64,000 bases of DNA, taken from positions 28,189-92,188 of the forward strand of contig NZ_CALFXI010000058.1 of assembly GCF_937958065.1 (NCBI RefSeq), in the 5' to 3' direction. The notes beneath the pieces are model-generated. The model worked only from the letters and a program-made list of their open reading frames with translations. It was not told the DNA's origin and did not search any database. This DNA is from an uncultured Steroidobacter sp. Its GTDB lineage: Bacteria > Pseudomonadota > Gammaproteobacteria > Steroidobacterales > Steroidobacteraceae. This document shows, one piece after another, positions 1 to 7,701 of the stretch. The position numbers and the translations under genes were made by a program. The first letter of the stretch is position 1. The number at the start of each line of letters is the position of its first letter.

Positions 1-790
1 GGTCGATCAGACTGCCCGCGCCCAGATCGACGAGCAGAGGCAGCTGATGCTCGTGTGCAATATGAGCGACTTCTGCCTCCGGCACCTGGGCCACGAAGCC
101 GCTGATCTTGTAATTGCTCATGTGCACTTTCATGAGCGCCGCCGTCTTCGGACCGATGGCTTGCCGGTAATCGCCGGGATGGGTGCGATTCGTCGTGCCG
201 ATCTCGATCAGCCGCGTATTGGCACTGCGCATCACATCGGGAATGCGGAACGCACCGCCGATCTCGACCAACTCACCGCGCGACAGTACGACCTCGCGCT
301 TGTGCGCCAGCGCCGCCAGCACGAGCAGCACTGCGGCTGCATTGTTGTTTACTACAGTGGCGGCTTCCGCGCCGGTCAGCTCGGTGAGAATGTTTTCGAC
401 CAGACTGTCGCGCTCGCCTCGCCCGCCGCTTTCCAGATCGAATTCGAGATTGCAGGGCTCGCGCATCGCCATCGAGGCGTGCTCGATGGCGCGCGAAGAC
501 AGCTGCGTTCGACCCAGGTTCGTGTGAAGCACGGTCCCGGTCAGATTGAACACGCGTCGCAGCCGAGGGGTGGCGCGCTCCTGCAGACGCTCCGTGATTC
601 GACGCGTCAGCTCGTTATCGCTCGGCCAGGAAAACCCGGGCTCATGCCGATGCGCGCGATGCTCATCGAGCACCGCTCTGATCGCATCGATCACTGCGCT
701 GCGGCCATACGTCTCGCACAGTGTTGCTACGGCCGCGAAGCGCGCGATGCGATCGACGGAAGGAAAAGGATTGGTGGGCTGGGTGGCCAT
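1..790 (-). CDS. selA: L-seryl-tRNA(Sec) selenium transferase, N-terminal part (truncated by window edge)
   Basis: SelA is a PLP enzyme that converts seryl-tRNA(Sec) to selenocysteinyl-tRNA(Sec) using selenophosphate. The leftward frame from the ATG at 790 gives 263 residues with no stop before the window edge. It contains typical SelA blocks: an N-terminal region followed by 'FNLTGTVLHTNLGR', 'CNLEFDLESGGRG', 'ATVVNNNAAAVLL', 'SRGELVEIGGAFRIPDVM' and 'EIGTTNRTH'. The PLP-binding Lys should lie beyond the left edge, so it cannot be checked. A GGGGA sits about nine bases before the ATG. The selenocysteine tRNA gene lies 137 bases upstream on the other strand, which strongly supports the call; selB probably follows beyond the window. 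Confidence 0.95.
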   Translation of the reverse strand, partial: MATQPTNPFPSVDRIARFAAVATLCETYGRSAVIDAIRAVLDEHRAHRHEPGFSWPSDNELTRRITERLQERATPRLRRVFNLTGTVLHTNLGRTQLSSRAIEHASMAMREPCNLEFDLESGGRGERDSLVENILTELTGAEAATVVNNNAAAVLLVLAALAHKREVVLSRGELVEIGGAFRIPDVMRSANTRLIEIGTTNRTHPGDYRQAIGPKTAALMKVHMSNYKISGFVAQVPEAEVAHIAHEHQLPLLVDLGAGSLID

Positions 791-927
791 GGATCCAAAT
801 CCCCGAGATCGCTGTAGCCTAGCACGCACTCGACATCGTTGGCCTGCCGTGCCTCGAACGCCGGACGGCGCGCTAGCTTTTCACTACCGGCTGGACAAGC
901 CCGCCGGGCCAACTGCACCATAGTCCC

Positions 928-1021
928 GGAAGAGAAACATCCCCGGCGGGGTGCCCGGACTTCAAACCCGGAGGAAGGTGCCACGCACCTTCGGTAGGTT
1001 CGACTCCTGCCTCTTCCGCCA
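928..1021 (+). tRNA. selC: Selenocysteine tRNA (anticodon TCA), CCA encoded
   Basis: This tRNA decodes UGA as selenocysteine. Visible parts: acceptor strands GGAAGAG (928-934) and CTCTTCC (1011-1017), discriminator G1018 and genomic CCA. The D stem has 6 bp (938-943 with 948-953) and a CGGC loop. The anticodon loop is CTTCAAA with TCA at 962-964. The long variable arm is 974-981 paired with 985-992, and the T arm has a TTCGACT loop (999-1005). The 3' strand between T loop and discriminator is only 12 nt (5+7), whereas bacterial tRNA-Sec normally has 13 (5+8); base A935 cannot pair as an eighth acceptor base. The neighbouring selA confirms identity. Confidence 0.95.
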
Positions 1022-1022
1022 A

Positions 1023-1649
1023 TCACTGCTTTGGCTCAGGCACCGAGCTGCGCTCGCGATCGGGATCCTCCATGCCCTCGAACAGATCGCCCCGGGCCGG
1101 CGGCGGCTTGCCTATCCCACATCCGAAGAAGCCGAGACCGACGGCGCAACGATCCCCCACTCTGACGTAGGGCAATCCGCCCGAGAAGCCTGCCTTGGGC
1201 GGTGCCCATTTGAATTCAGGCTGCGGCTTGCACTCGGGTAATGCAGGATCGGCGAGCCCGGTGGAGTCGCATTTGCTTCGATCAGGCACCGGCATCTTTT
1301 CCGCAGCCGCTGCTGCGGCTCGTCGCGCCTCTTCGCTCCAGTTGATGGATGGCGCTGTCGTCGAGCCCGCCGGCACAGATCCCTCCGAGGGCTCGACAGT
1401 GATGGCGCTGGACACGTGGACGGTAATGTCTGTCTGTATCCGAGGCTCTGCGAGCGGACGCAGCTCTTGCTGAGCTCTGAGCCCGGTTACCGGCGTGCGT
1501 GGAAAGAACAGCAACGTGCGCTTGATACTTCCCTCTTCTTCATCGTACTCGCGCAGTTTCAGATCCAGCGGCACCATCAGCAATAGCACGTGTGCACCGG
1601 CCACCAGCACCAGAATGGCGAAGCGACGCAGACGTTGATCGTTAGCCAT
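1023..1649 (-). CDS. Single-pass membrane-anchored protein of unknown function
   Basis: A 208-residue protein of no recognised family. The start at 1649 was preferred over the longer frame from 1703 because AGGGA precedes it and the N-terminus then becomes a charged start followed by a hydrophobic segment (about residues 9-27, 'FAILVLVAGAHVLLLMVP'). The rest is predicted to be periplasmic. It has an Ala-rich stretch 'EEARRAAAAAAEKM', a run of four cysteines and a Gly/Pro-rich tail. The layout (short cytoplasmic end, one helix, long low-complexity exported part) resembles TonB-like or envelope-linked proteins, but there is no TonB C-terminal domain. Its stop lies two bases past the tRNA-Sec gene. 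Confidence 0.6.
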   Translation of the reverse strand: MANDQRLRRFAILVLVAGAHVLLLMVPLDLKLREYDEEEGSIKRTLLFFPRTPVTGLRAQQELRPLAEPRIQTDITVHVSSAITVEPSEGSVPAGSTTAPSINWSEEARRAAAAAAEKMPVPDRSKCDSTGLADPALPECKPQPEFKWAPPKAGFSGGLPYVRVGDRCAVGLGFFGCGIGKPPPARGDLFEGMEDPDRERSSVPEPKQ

Positions 1650-1759
1650 CGTTCCCTGGCCAGCCTCGATTGAAGGGGCGCCCCGCTTGGACCACGCCGA
1701 CACGCAGTCGATGGTCGCAGGTTTTGCTCGATTTCGTCGCGCCGAGTAATCTATGCCGA

Positions 1760-2224
1760 ATGCAGAGCGAGCCCAATCAGATCAACGACAAAAGCGCAGC
1801 GTTGGATGCGCTGGACCAGCAACTGCTCGGGTTGTTGCGCGTGAATGCCAGGACGCCGACGGCGACGCTGGCGAGGAAGCTGGGTGTGTCCCGAGGCACG
1901 ATTTCGAACCGGCTTGCCCGGCTCGAAGCCAACGGGATCATCACCGGCTATTCAGTGCAGGTCCGCGCCCATTCGCAGCCCACTGGGATTCGAGCCTGGA
2001 TGAGTATCGCGGTGGAGGGCGACAAGACGCGCGATGTAGTGAAGCGGCTGCTGGGCGAGCCCGCGATCAGCTCGCTGCACGATACCAACGGTCGCTGGGA
2101 TCTGCTGGCCGAGGTGCATGCCGCATCGATCGCCGAGCTCTCCGAAGTGCTGGAGCGCATCCGGAAGATCAAGGGAATCGGCAACACCGAGACCAGCATC
2201 CATCTGCAAACATTCAGGACATAG
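1760..2224 (+). CDS. Lrp/AsnC family transcriptional regulator
   Basis: A 154-residue regulator. An N-terminal winged helix-turn-helix ('ALDQQLLGLLRVNARTPTA' then 'LARKLGVSRGTISNRLARLE') is followed by the RAM ligand-binding/oligomerisation domain. This is the normal size and order for AsnC/Lrp proteins. The start at 1760 gives the usual short lead-in before the 'LDALD' helix; the frame extends upstream to 1670, but that extension has no family resemblance. It is convergent with the ornithine cyclodeaminase gene, eight bases apart. Lrp-type proteins often control amino-acid catabolism, so control of that neighbour is a reasonable inference, though not shown by any visible operator. Confidence 0.85.
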   Translation: MQSEPNQINDKSAALDALDQQLLGLLRVNARTPTATLARKLGVSRGTISNRLARLEANGIITGYSVQVRAHSQPTGIRAWMSIAVEGDKTRDVVKRLLGEPAISSLHDTNGRWDLLAEVHAASIAELSEVLERIRKIKGIGNTETSIHLQTFRT

Positions 2225-2232
2225 CGGCGCGA

Positions 2233-3297
2233 TTACGCGACCCGTCGCAACTTGCGCTTGCTCGCACCGAGCGTGCCGCCGAACAGATCCTTCGGATCCT
2301 CCAGATCGGGCACCAGGTCGATCTGGCGACAGAACTCCGGATGCTCGCGAGTGAGTCCGTGCAGGAACTTCAACGCCGAGTAATCCTCGAGCGCGAAGCC
2401 CACTGAATCGAACACCGTGATCTCCTCGTCGGCGCCGCGCCCTCGCTGCACGCCATTGACCACGTCCGCAAACTCGATGACGGGAAAGTCGGCCGGCAGC
2501 TGCTGAATCTCGCCTTCGATGCGCGACTGAGGCTCGTACTCCACGACGACCCGCGCATCGGAGCGACGCAGAATGTCGGCGTGCAGCTCGGTCTTGCCGG
2601 GGCAATCGCCCCCCACGGCATTCAAGTGCATTCCGGGAGCGACCATGGACGGCGTCAAGATCACCGCGTTCCGTTTGTCCGCGGTAACAGTCGTCACGAT
2701 GTCGGCGCCGAGCACCGCTTCGGCGGCGGACGTTGCATGCACCAAGGAAACATCCCGCAACTCCGGCATGGAGCGCAGATTCTGCGCGAGCTTCGCCGTG
2801 GCGCGCGGATCGACGTCATACAGCCGCAGCTCGTCGATACCCACTATGCGATGGAATGCGATGGCTTGAAACTCGCTCTGCGCGCCGTTGCCGATCAGCG
2901 CCATCGACTTGCTGTTGGGGCGTGCCATCCATTTCGCGGCAAGCGCCGACATCGCAGCGGTACGGAGCGCGGTCGTGACGGTCAGCTCCGAGAGCAGTAC
3001 CGGATAGCCCGTCGAAACTTCCGCCAGTACGCCGAACGCCGTCACCGTGAGCAGCCCGAGACTGGTGTTCTTGGGATGACCGTTCACGTACTTGAACGAA
3101 TACAGCTCGCCGTCGCTGATGGGCATCAGCTCGATCACGCCGACCTCGGAATGACTGGCGAGCCGGGCCGATTTCTCGAACTGGCCCCAGCGCCGATAGT
3201 CCGCCTCGATCTGAGCGGCGAGCCGCTGCATGAACTCGCCCGGGCCGAGCTCGCTCACCAGGCGCTGGATGTCTGCGATGCCGACGTAGTCGACCAT
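2233..3297 (-). CDS. Ornithine cyclodeaminase family protein
   Basis: Ornithine cyclodeaminases convert L-ornithine to L-proline and ammonia with a bound NAD; the same fold (mu-crystallin family) also includes alanine dehydrogenases and imine reductases. The 354-residue product has the family Rossmann motif 'MALIGNGAQSEFQAIAF' and the blocks 'FKYVNGHPKNT' and 'HLNAVGGDCPGKTEL', close to Pseudomonas-type enzymes in length and pattern. The start at 3297 (MVDYVGIADIQ) was chosen because GAGGGA lies just upstream; the frame opens further to 3360 without homology. Convergent with the Lrp-type gene. Substrate specificity is inferred from family resemblance only. Confidence 0.85.
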   Translation of the reverse strand: MVDYVGIADIQRLVSELGPGEFMQRLAAQIEADYRRWGQFEKSARLASHSEVGVIELMPISDGELYSFKYVNGHPKNTSLGLLTVTAFGVLAEVSTGYPVLLSELTVTTALRTAAMSALAAKWMARPNSKSMALIGNGAQSEFQAIAFHRIVGIDELRLYDVDPRATAKLAQNLRSMPELRDVSLVHATSAAEAVLGADIVTTVTADKRNAVILTPSMVAPGMHLNAVGGDCPGKTELHADILRRSDARVVVEYEPQSRIEGEIQQLPADFPVIEFADVVNGVQRGRGADEEITVFDSVGFALEDYSALKFLHGLTREHPEFCRQIDLVPDLEDPKDLFGGTLGASKRKLRRVA

Positions 3298-3394
3298 TGT
3301 CCGTCCCTCATCAAAATGCCTTTTCGGGCAGGCACTTATGGTAGGAAATTCGGACGTCACGCAGAACCCGGCAAGCTGCTCGGCCGGCGCCGCT

Positions 3395-3850
3395 TTATTG
3401 ACGAAATGACAGCCCTTTTTGACGTTCCGGCAACGGCGGATGCCGATGGCACAGGTCGTTCACGGCCGCCGCGACCTGCGTTTCCAGGCCGTCCGACACG
3501 CACACGGTCAGCATGGCCGCCCGCAACTCGCCGCCCCAGTAGGGATCGAGCGCCTCCTCTTCCCGATCCCGACGCAACACGATCACGGGCGTGGCGCGCG
3601 TGCGAGGGTCGATGCGCATGCGGGCGATGATGCCGGCCGCCGGTATCAACGGCAGCTCCTCGGCCAATAACACCAGATCGGGCACGGGCGGCTCGGCGGT
3701 CAGCAGGCCGCGATGAAACAGGAATCGCAGTGCCTGCTCGCCATCTTTCACACGCAACATCGACGCATCCGGCAGATGTCGTCGGACGCCCTTCGCAATC
3801 GCGGACCAGTCAGCGCCGCTGGGTTCGGCTACCAGTACATTGATACTCAT
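3395..3850 (-). CDS. Response-regulator receiver-like domain protein lacking the phospho-acceptor Asp
   Basis: A 151-residue stand-alone protein with a CheY-like layout: a beta-1 start 'INVLVAEPSG', a segment 'VPDLVLLAEELP' where receivers normally have 'PDLVLLDxxMP', then 'GIIARMRIDPRTRATPVIVL'. The usual phospho-acceptor Asp is Ala63, and the acidic pair after beta-1 is reduced to one Glu (Glu9). It is therefore a pseudo-receiver that probably acts by binding rather than phosphorylation. There is no output domain. The next gene rightwards, divergent, encodes a small STAS-like protein; a functional link is conjecture. Confidence 0.7.
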   Translation of the reverse strand: MSINVLVAEPSGADWSAIAKGVRRHLPDASMLRVKDGEQALRFLFHRGLLTAEPPVPDLVLLAEELPLIPAAGIIARMRIDPRTRATPVIVLRRDREEEALDPYWGGELRAAMLTVCVSDGLETQVAAAVNDLCHRHPPLPERQKGLSFRQ

Positions 3851-3940
3851 GATGTCTCATCGGTGTCCACTCTCAATGAATACACGATCCGTCGCACGCG
3901 GGGGTTGCACTTGCAAAAATAGCTGTAGAATCTGCCCATC

Positions 3941-4312
3941 ATGAGCGAACCCCAACAGAATCAAGTCGCCGTGGACCTGGCCGACAACCTCATCATTGCC
4001 CGCGTGCGCGGCTGTCCGACAGAGGCAGTGTTGCAGGAGTGTCAAACCGAAGTCTTGCTGCTGGCCCGTGAAAGCGGCGTGCGGAACGTTCTATACGATG
4101 CGCTCGAAATGGATCCGCCGCCGGTCAGCATTCCCTGGGCGCAGCGGTCGCTGGACGAGCAGCTGACCGATGTGAAACTCCGCCGCGCCATAGTAGTTCC
4201 GAACCCCAAGCTGGCGTTTCTTGCCCGGCTCGCATTCGGCGACGGTGACTATCGTGTCTTCTATGAAGACAAGGCAGCTGCCGCGCAGTGGCTGGCGGAA
4301 CGGAACATCTGA
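3941..4312 (+). CDS. Small SpoIIAA/STAS-like protein
   Basis: A 123-residue cytoplasmic protein without signal peptide or membrane segment. The alternating pattern 'VDLADNLIIARVRG', 'GVRNVLYDALEMDPP', 'LRRAIVVPNPKLAFLARLAFG', 'YRVFYEDKAAAAQWL' matches the fold pattern of STAS/SEC14-like (SpoIIAA-like) proteins found in many proteobacteria, whose role is generally unknown. No anti-sigma partner is adjacent; the nearest gene is the divergent pseudo-receiver. Upstream (3851-3940) there is no strong Shine-Dalgarno sequence, so the start is the only reasonable ATG rather than a proven one. Confidence 0.6.
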   Translation: MSEPQQNQVAVDLADNLIIARVRGCPTEAVLQECQTEVLLLARESGVRNVLYDALEMDPPPVSIPWAQRSLDEQLTDVKLRRAIVVPNPKLAFLARLAFGDGDYRVFYEDKAAAAQWLAERNI

Positions 4313-4327
4313 TTCGCCCGCCACCTC

Positions 4328-5836
4328 TCAGGCGCTGTGTCGCTGCGCCGGCTGCACGTTGGCATTCAAACGAAACAAATTCGACGGATCGTACTTGGTC
4401 TTCACCGCCACCAGCTTCGTATAGTTGCCGCGATAGTTCGCATTGATCTCGCTCGCCGTCGCCTCACGCGGCATGTCGTTCACGTAGAAGCCGCGCGTGT
4501 ACTTCTCCAGCGTCGACCAATACCGCCGCGTCGCCTCGATGTGATCGGCCGGATCCTCGACACCGTAGCGCCAGCCGCTCATGGTCATCATGTTGGCCAT
4601 CGCGTATCGATGGGCGAACGCCGTTGCATTCTCGGGCACACGGCTGCAGGCGCCGCCGCAATGCTGGAAGAACACGGCCGTGGTTCGCCTCGGATCGCCC
4701 TTGAGCCCATCGACCAATGCGCTGATGAGCGCGTCGGGCAGCTCGGCGATGAAGCCGCCCTTCAGATAGATGCCCAGCATGCGCGCATCGGCCCAATCGC
4801 CCGATCGCTGCAACTCGACGTAGTCCATGGCTTTGATCGTGTCGCTGATCGGAGCGCCGATCTTTCGCAGCGGCGCGAGCGCGTGCTCCGCCTTGTTCGC
4901 AGGTCCGCTGTAGCAAACATCCAATTGCGCGGCGCCTTGCGCTCCGCCCGGCGGCAGCACGATGAGAGGATCGAAATACAGATCATCCGATGCCACCGGC
5001 GCGTAATCGGCGAACATCGTGAGCAGATCACGCGCTTTCTCGACGGGGAATATCAACTTGCCGGCCACGACCTGCCGCTGCATGGGATGCAGCTTGAACT
5101 CGAATCTGGTGACGACGCCGAAGTTGCCGCTGCCGCCGCGCAGGCCCCAGAACAGATCCGGATTCTCGCTCAGGCTCGCATGTCTCAACTGACCATTGGC
5201 CGTGACCACATCCATGGAGTCGAGATTGTCGATGCTCATGCCATAACGTCGCGCGACCCGACCGAACCCGCCACCGAGCGTCAGCCCGCCCACACCGGTG
5301 TGCGACACCGTGCCGAGCGGCGTGACCAGACCTTGCGCCAGCGACTCGCGGTCCACCATGCCCAACAAGCTTCCGCCTTTGACCGACACTCGACGCGCCG
5401 TTGCGTCGACCGTCGCGCCGCGAAGGTCCTTCAGATCGATCTGCATGCCGCGCTCGCAGCTGGACTGACCGGAAAAGCTGTGACCGCCGCATTTCACTGC
5501 CAGCAACAGGTCGTGTTGGCGCGCGAAAGTCACAGCTTTCTGGATGTCGGAAACGTCCGTCGGCTGTACGATGAGTGCCGGATGTTTGTCGAAGGAAGGA
5601 TTCAACAGCAGTCGAGCTTCGTCGTATCCAGCATCGCCGCGGAGGAGCAGCTGGCCGTGCAACGCTTCCGCAAGCTCACGAACTTCAGCACTCCGCAGCG
5701 TGATGGCACGACCATCGGCAGTTACCGCGGCAATGTCGGCAACGGGCCCCGGGTGAGCCAACGCGGGTACGAATCTCAACGTCGGTAGCGCGGCAGCGGC
5801 CAGAATCGCATGACTGACGAACTCGCGGCGTTTCAT
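4328..5836 (-). CDS. Tat-exported FAD-binding oxidoreductase (berberine-bridge-enzyme type)
   Basis: A 502-residue flavoprotein of the VAO/BBE superfamily, which oxidises alcohols, sugars or alkaloid-like substrates and passes electrons to O2. The N-terminus 'MKRREFVSHAILAAAALP' is a Tat-type signal. The FAD domain shows 'VKCGGHSFSG', whose His is the usual covalent flavin attachment point, and 'GTVSHTGVGGLTLGGGFG'. The second attachment Cys of bicovalent members is absent at the matching site, so a single covalent link is expected. The C-terminal 'NYRGNYTKLVAVKTKYDPSN' is the BBE-type tail. The start at 5836 is preceded by GGGGGT; the longer frame from 5911 lacks this. Confidence 0.85.
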   Translation of the reverse strand: MKRREFVSHAILAAAALPTLRFVPALAHPGPVADIAAVTADGRAITLRSAEVRELAEALHGQLLLRGDAGYDEARLLLNPSFDKHPALIVQPTDVSDIQKAVTFARQHDLLLAVKCGGHSFSGQSSCERGMQIDLKDLRGATVDATARRVSVKGGSLLGMVDRESLAQGLVTPLGTVSHTGVGGLTLGGGFGRVARRYGMSIDNLDSMDVVTANGQLRHASLSENPDLFWGLRGGSGNFGVVTRFEFKLHPMQRQVVAGKLIFPVEKARDLLTMFADYAPVASDDLYFDPLIVLPPGGAQGAAQLDVCYSGPANKAEHALAPLRKIGAPISDTIKAMDYVELQRSGDWADARMLGIYLKGGFIAELPDALISALVDGLKGDPRRTTAVFFQHCGGACSRVPENATAFAHRYAMANMMTMSGWRYGVEDPADHIEATRRYWSTLEKYTRGFYVNDMPREATASEINANYRGNYTKLVAVKTKYDPSNLFRLNANVQPAQRHSA

Positions 5837-5955
5837 GGCAACCCCCAGGTTGATGCGCAGCACATTCGTTCTTTTGCGCGCCGGTCTTCGCCAGCGCTTG
5901 CTCGACCCCACGCAAGTAGATGCGCCTGCGCGCGCGAATGCAACTCGCGCTGTTA

Positions 5956-7047
5956 CTACTGTCTTTGGTCAGGGGGTGTGCCTGGAGCACCAATCACGAT
6001 GAGCTTGTCTTCGGCCTGAATGCGCAAGTCGCTTTCCCAAAAGCCGTAGCTGCGCTGGCCACGCAGCACACGCAGGATCAGTGCGCGACTCTCGAATGGA
6101 CGATGCCCGATTTCTTCCGGCCGCGGCGCGCGCTCCATGAGCGTCACCTGGCCGCCAGCGCTGATGAGATCCATCACGTACGTCGCCAGGTGCGAGGACT
6201 CGATGGAATCGGCCATCAGGATCCCACCCACTCGCGATGGCAGCACCGTCGCATTCGCACCGCTCTGGCGTAACAGCTTGTCGTTCTCGCCCTCCTCCAC
6301 GCGCGACACGATGCGGACCTGCGGCGCCAGATTGCGTGCAGTCAAGGTGATCAGCACGTTGGTGTCGTCACGATCGGTGCAAACGAGCAAAGCACGCGCG
6401 TGCTCCAGCATCGTCTCGCTCAAGGTCTGCTCGCGACTGGCATCGCCGAGGATGCCGATGTAGCCCAGTTCCGCCGCTTCCTCGATTCGGGCCTGATCCA
6501 GGTCTACGATCAGGATGTGTTGTTTGTCCAAGCCGCGAGCAACCAGCTCGGCCGCGGCACATCTGCCCGCGTGCCCGAAACCACACACCACCACGTGCCC
6601 TTGCAGGCGCGCCTGCAGTCGTCGCATACGAAAGTCCTCGATCAGACGCTGTAACACCAGCTGATACGCCGTGCCGACAAAAATCAACCAGATGAACAGA
6701 CGGATGGGCGTGACCAGCAACGCATCGATCAGGCGCGCCTGGCGCGTGACCGGCACGATGTCGCCATAGCCGACCGTGGTCACGCTCACCATCGTGAAAT
6801 AGACGACGTCGCTGAACGAGATCGAATCGTCCTGGTTGTCGTGCAGGCCGTCGCGATCGAACCAGAAGATGGCGAGAACCAGCGCGAACATGGCCAGCAC
6901 CAGGCTGGCGCGGATCACCAGTGTCCTGCGTACGCTGCGCTCGCCACCGACGAACAGCCGCCGACCGGGAACTTGCAAGCGGCGATCCAGGGCATTGCCC
7001 GCCGGATCGGCGGACCGAGCGGCGCGACCTGCCGGTGCCGGGCTCAC
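5956..7047 (-). CDS. Potassium channel with cytoplasmic RCK (TrkA-N) domain
   Basis: A 363-residue two-helix K+ channel. A first membrane helix lies near residues 43-63, the pore loop carries the selectivity filter 'TTVGYGD' (90-96), and a second helix lies near 105-130. A Rossmann-type RCK domain starts at 'VVVCGFGHAGR' (about 153-162), followed by a small TrkA-C-like region ending 'EDKLIVIGAPG'. Such channels gate by binding nucleotide or Ca2+ to the RCK ring. The annotated ATG overlaps the stop of a short AraC-like stub by ATGA; the first 35 residues are Pro/Ala-rich and may not belong to the original gene. Confidence 0.88.
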   Translation of the reverse strand: MSPAPAGRAARSADPAGNALDRRLQVPGRRLFVGGERSVRRTLVIRASLVLAMFALVLAIFWFDRDGLHDNQDDSISFSDVVYFTMVSVTTVGYGDIVPVTRQARLIDALLVTPIRLFIWLIFVGTAYQLVLQRLIEDFRMRRLQARLQGHVVVCGFGHAGRCAAAELVARGLDKQHILIVDLDQARIEEAAELGYIGILGDASREQTLSETMLEHARALLVCTDRDDTNVLITLTARNLAPQVRIVSRVEEGENDKLLRQSGANATVLPSRVGGILMADSIESSHLATYVMDLISAGGQVTLMERAPRPEEIGHRPFESRALILRVLRGQRSYGFWESDLRIQAEDKLIVIGAPGTPPDQRQ

Positions 7048-7178
7048 CGAGACAACGCCGCTTCGCGCGCCACGCGGTCCAGCATCAGTTTCTCGTCGAG
7101 CGCGCTATGTAGCAGCTCGCGTGCACGGGCGAGCCGCCGAACCGTGGAATTTCTGCCCGGGGTTGGGGTGAGGATCAT
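7044..7178 (-). pseudogene. Relic of an AraC-family helix-turn-helix gene
   Basis: A 44-codon frame whose product 'RRLARARELLHSALDEKL' followed by 'MLDRVAREAALSR' matches the first helix-turn-helix of AraC-family activators (typical pattern: ARELID...PLTLDDIAREAALSR). It stops exactly where the family would continue with the second half of the DNA-binding domain. Nothing in the downstream DNA, which is the K+ channel gene, continues it in any frame. The stop overlaps the channel start as ATGA. It is most simply a deletion remnant, although it could still be translated as a coupled leader peptide. Confidence 0.55.
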
Positions 7179-7263
7179 GGATCTATCGTACGGGCTTCGG
7201 GCGTTCCATTGAAAGCAGCACGCCATTACGACATACCGCGACCGCTATCTCGCCAACGACAGA

Positions 7264-7701
7264 TCAGGACGGCCGTTGCGACAGCTCGAGCCGCAGCCAC
7301 GCGCGGGCGTGGGTCCATTCGCGCTTCACGGTGTCGTGGGAAAGGCCGAGTGCCCGAGCGGTTTGTTCGATCGTGAGTCCGCCGTAGCAACGCATGGCCA
7401 CGATTCGCGCCTGGCGCGGGTCCAGCGCTTCCAGACGCGACACCAATTCATGCAATGCCTCCCCATCCTCGAGTATTTCCGCGCGTGAGAGGACGCTGGC
7501 TCCCTGGGGACGTCGATCCTTCGCGCGAGCAGCACGAAACTGGCGCATGGCCGTCGCCGCAAGAGCGAAGAACTGCGCCCGCTCCTGCCAATCGATGGGA
7601 GGCGGCGCGCCTTTATCTCGCGGCCTGCGTCGCACGGTACGGACCCCTGAACCCTTCGCCACGTGCTTCCGGCGAACGCAGCAAGGTCGATTCAGCCACA
7701 T
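7264..7701 (-). pseudogene. Truncated ECF-type sigma factor (region 2 missing)
   Basis: The frame from about 7600 to 7264 encodes the second half of an ECF sigma factor: 'DWQERAQFFALAATAMRQF', then region 4 'LEALDPRQARIVAMRCYGG', 'LTIEQTARALGLSHDTVK' and 'REWTHARAWLRLEL'. Full-length members of this group run about 185-190 residues and carry region 2 (-10 recognition and core binding) before this point. Here that part is missing and is replaced by about 36 unrelated codons that overlap the end of the ABC exporter gene in another frame. Without region 2 it should not work as a sigma factor. The junction lies around 7600-7630, where the exporter also acquires an odd tail. Confidence 0.65.

Noticed and set aside
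4337..5788. 483-codon open frame on the plus strand
   Set aside because: Antisense to the FAD oxidoreductase, which has clear motifs; this one has none.
7044..7047. UGA at the end of the AraC stub as a selenocysteine codon, given selA/selC nearby
   Set aside because: Reading through gives no continuation of the AraC domain and no SECIS-like hairpin sits directly downstream.
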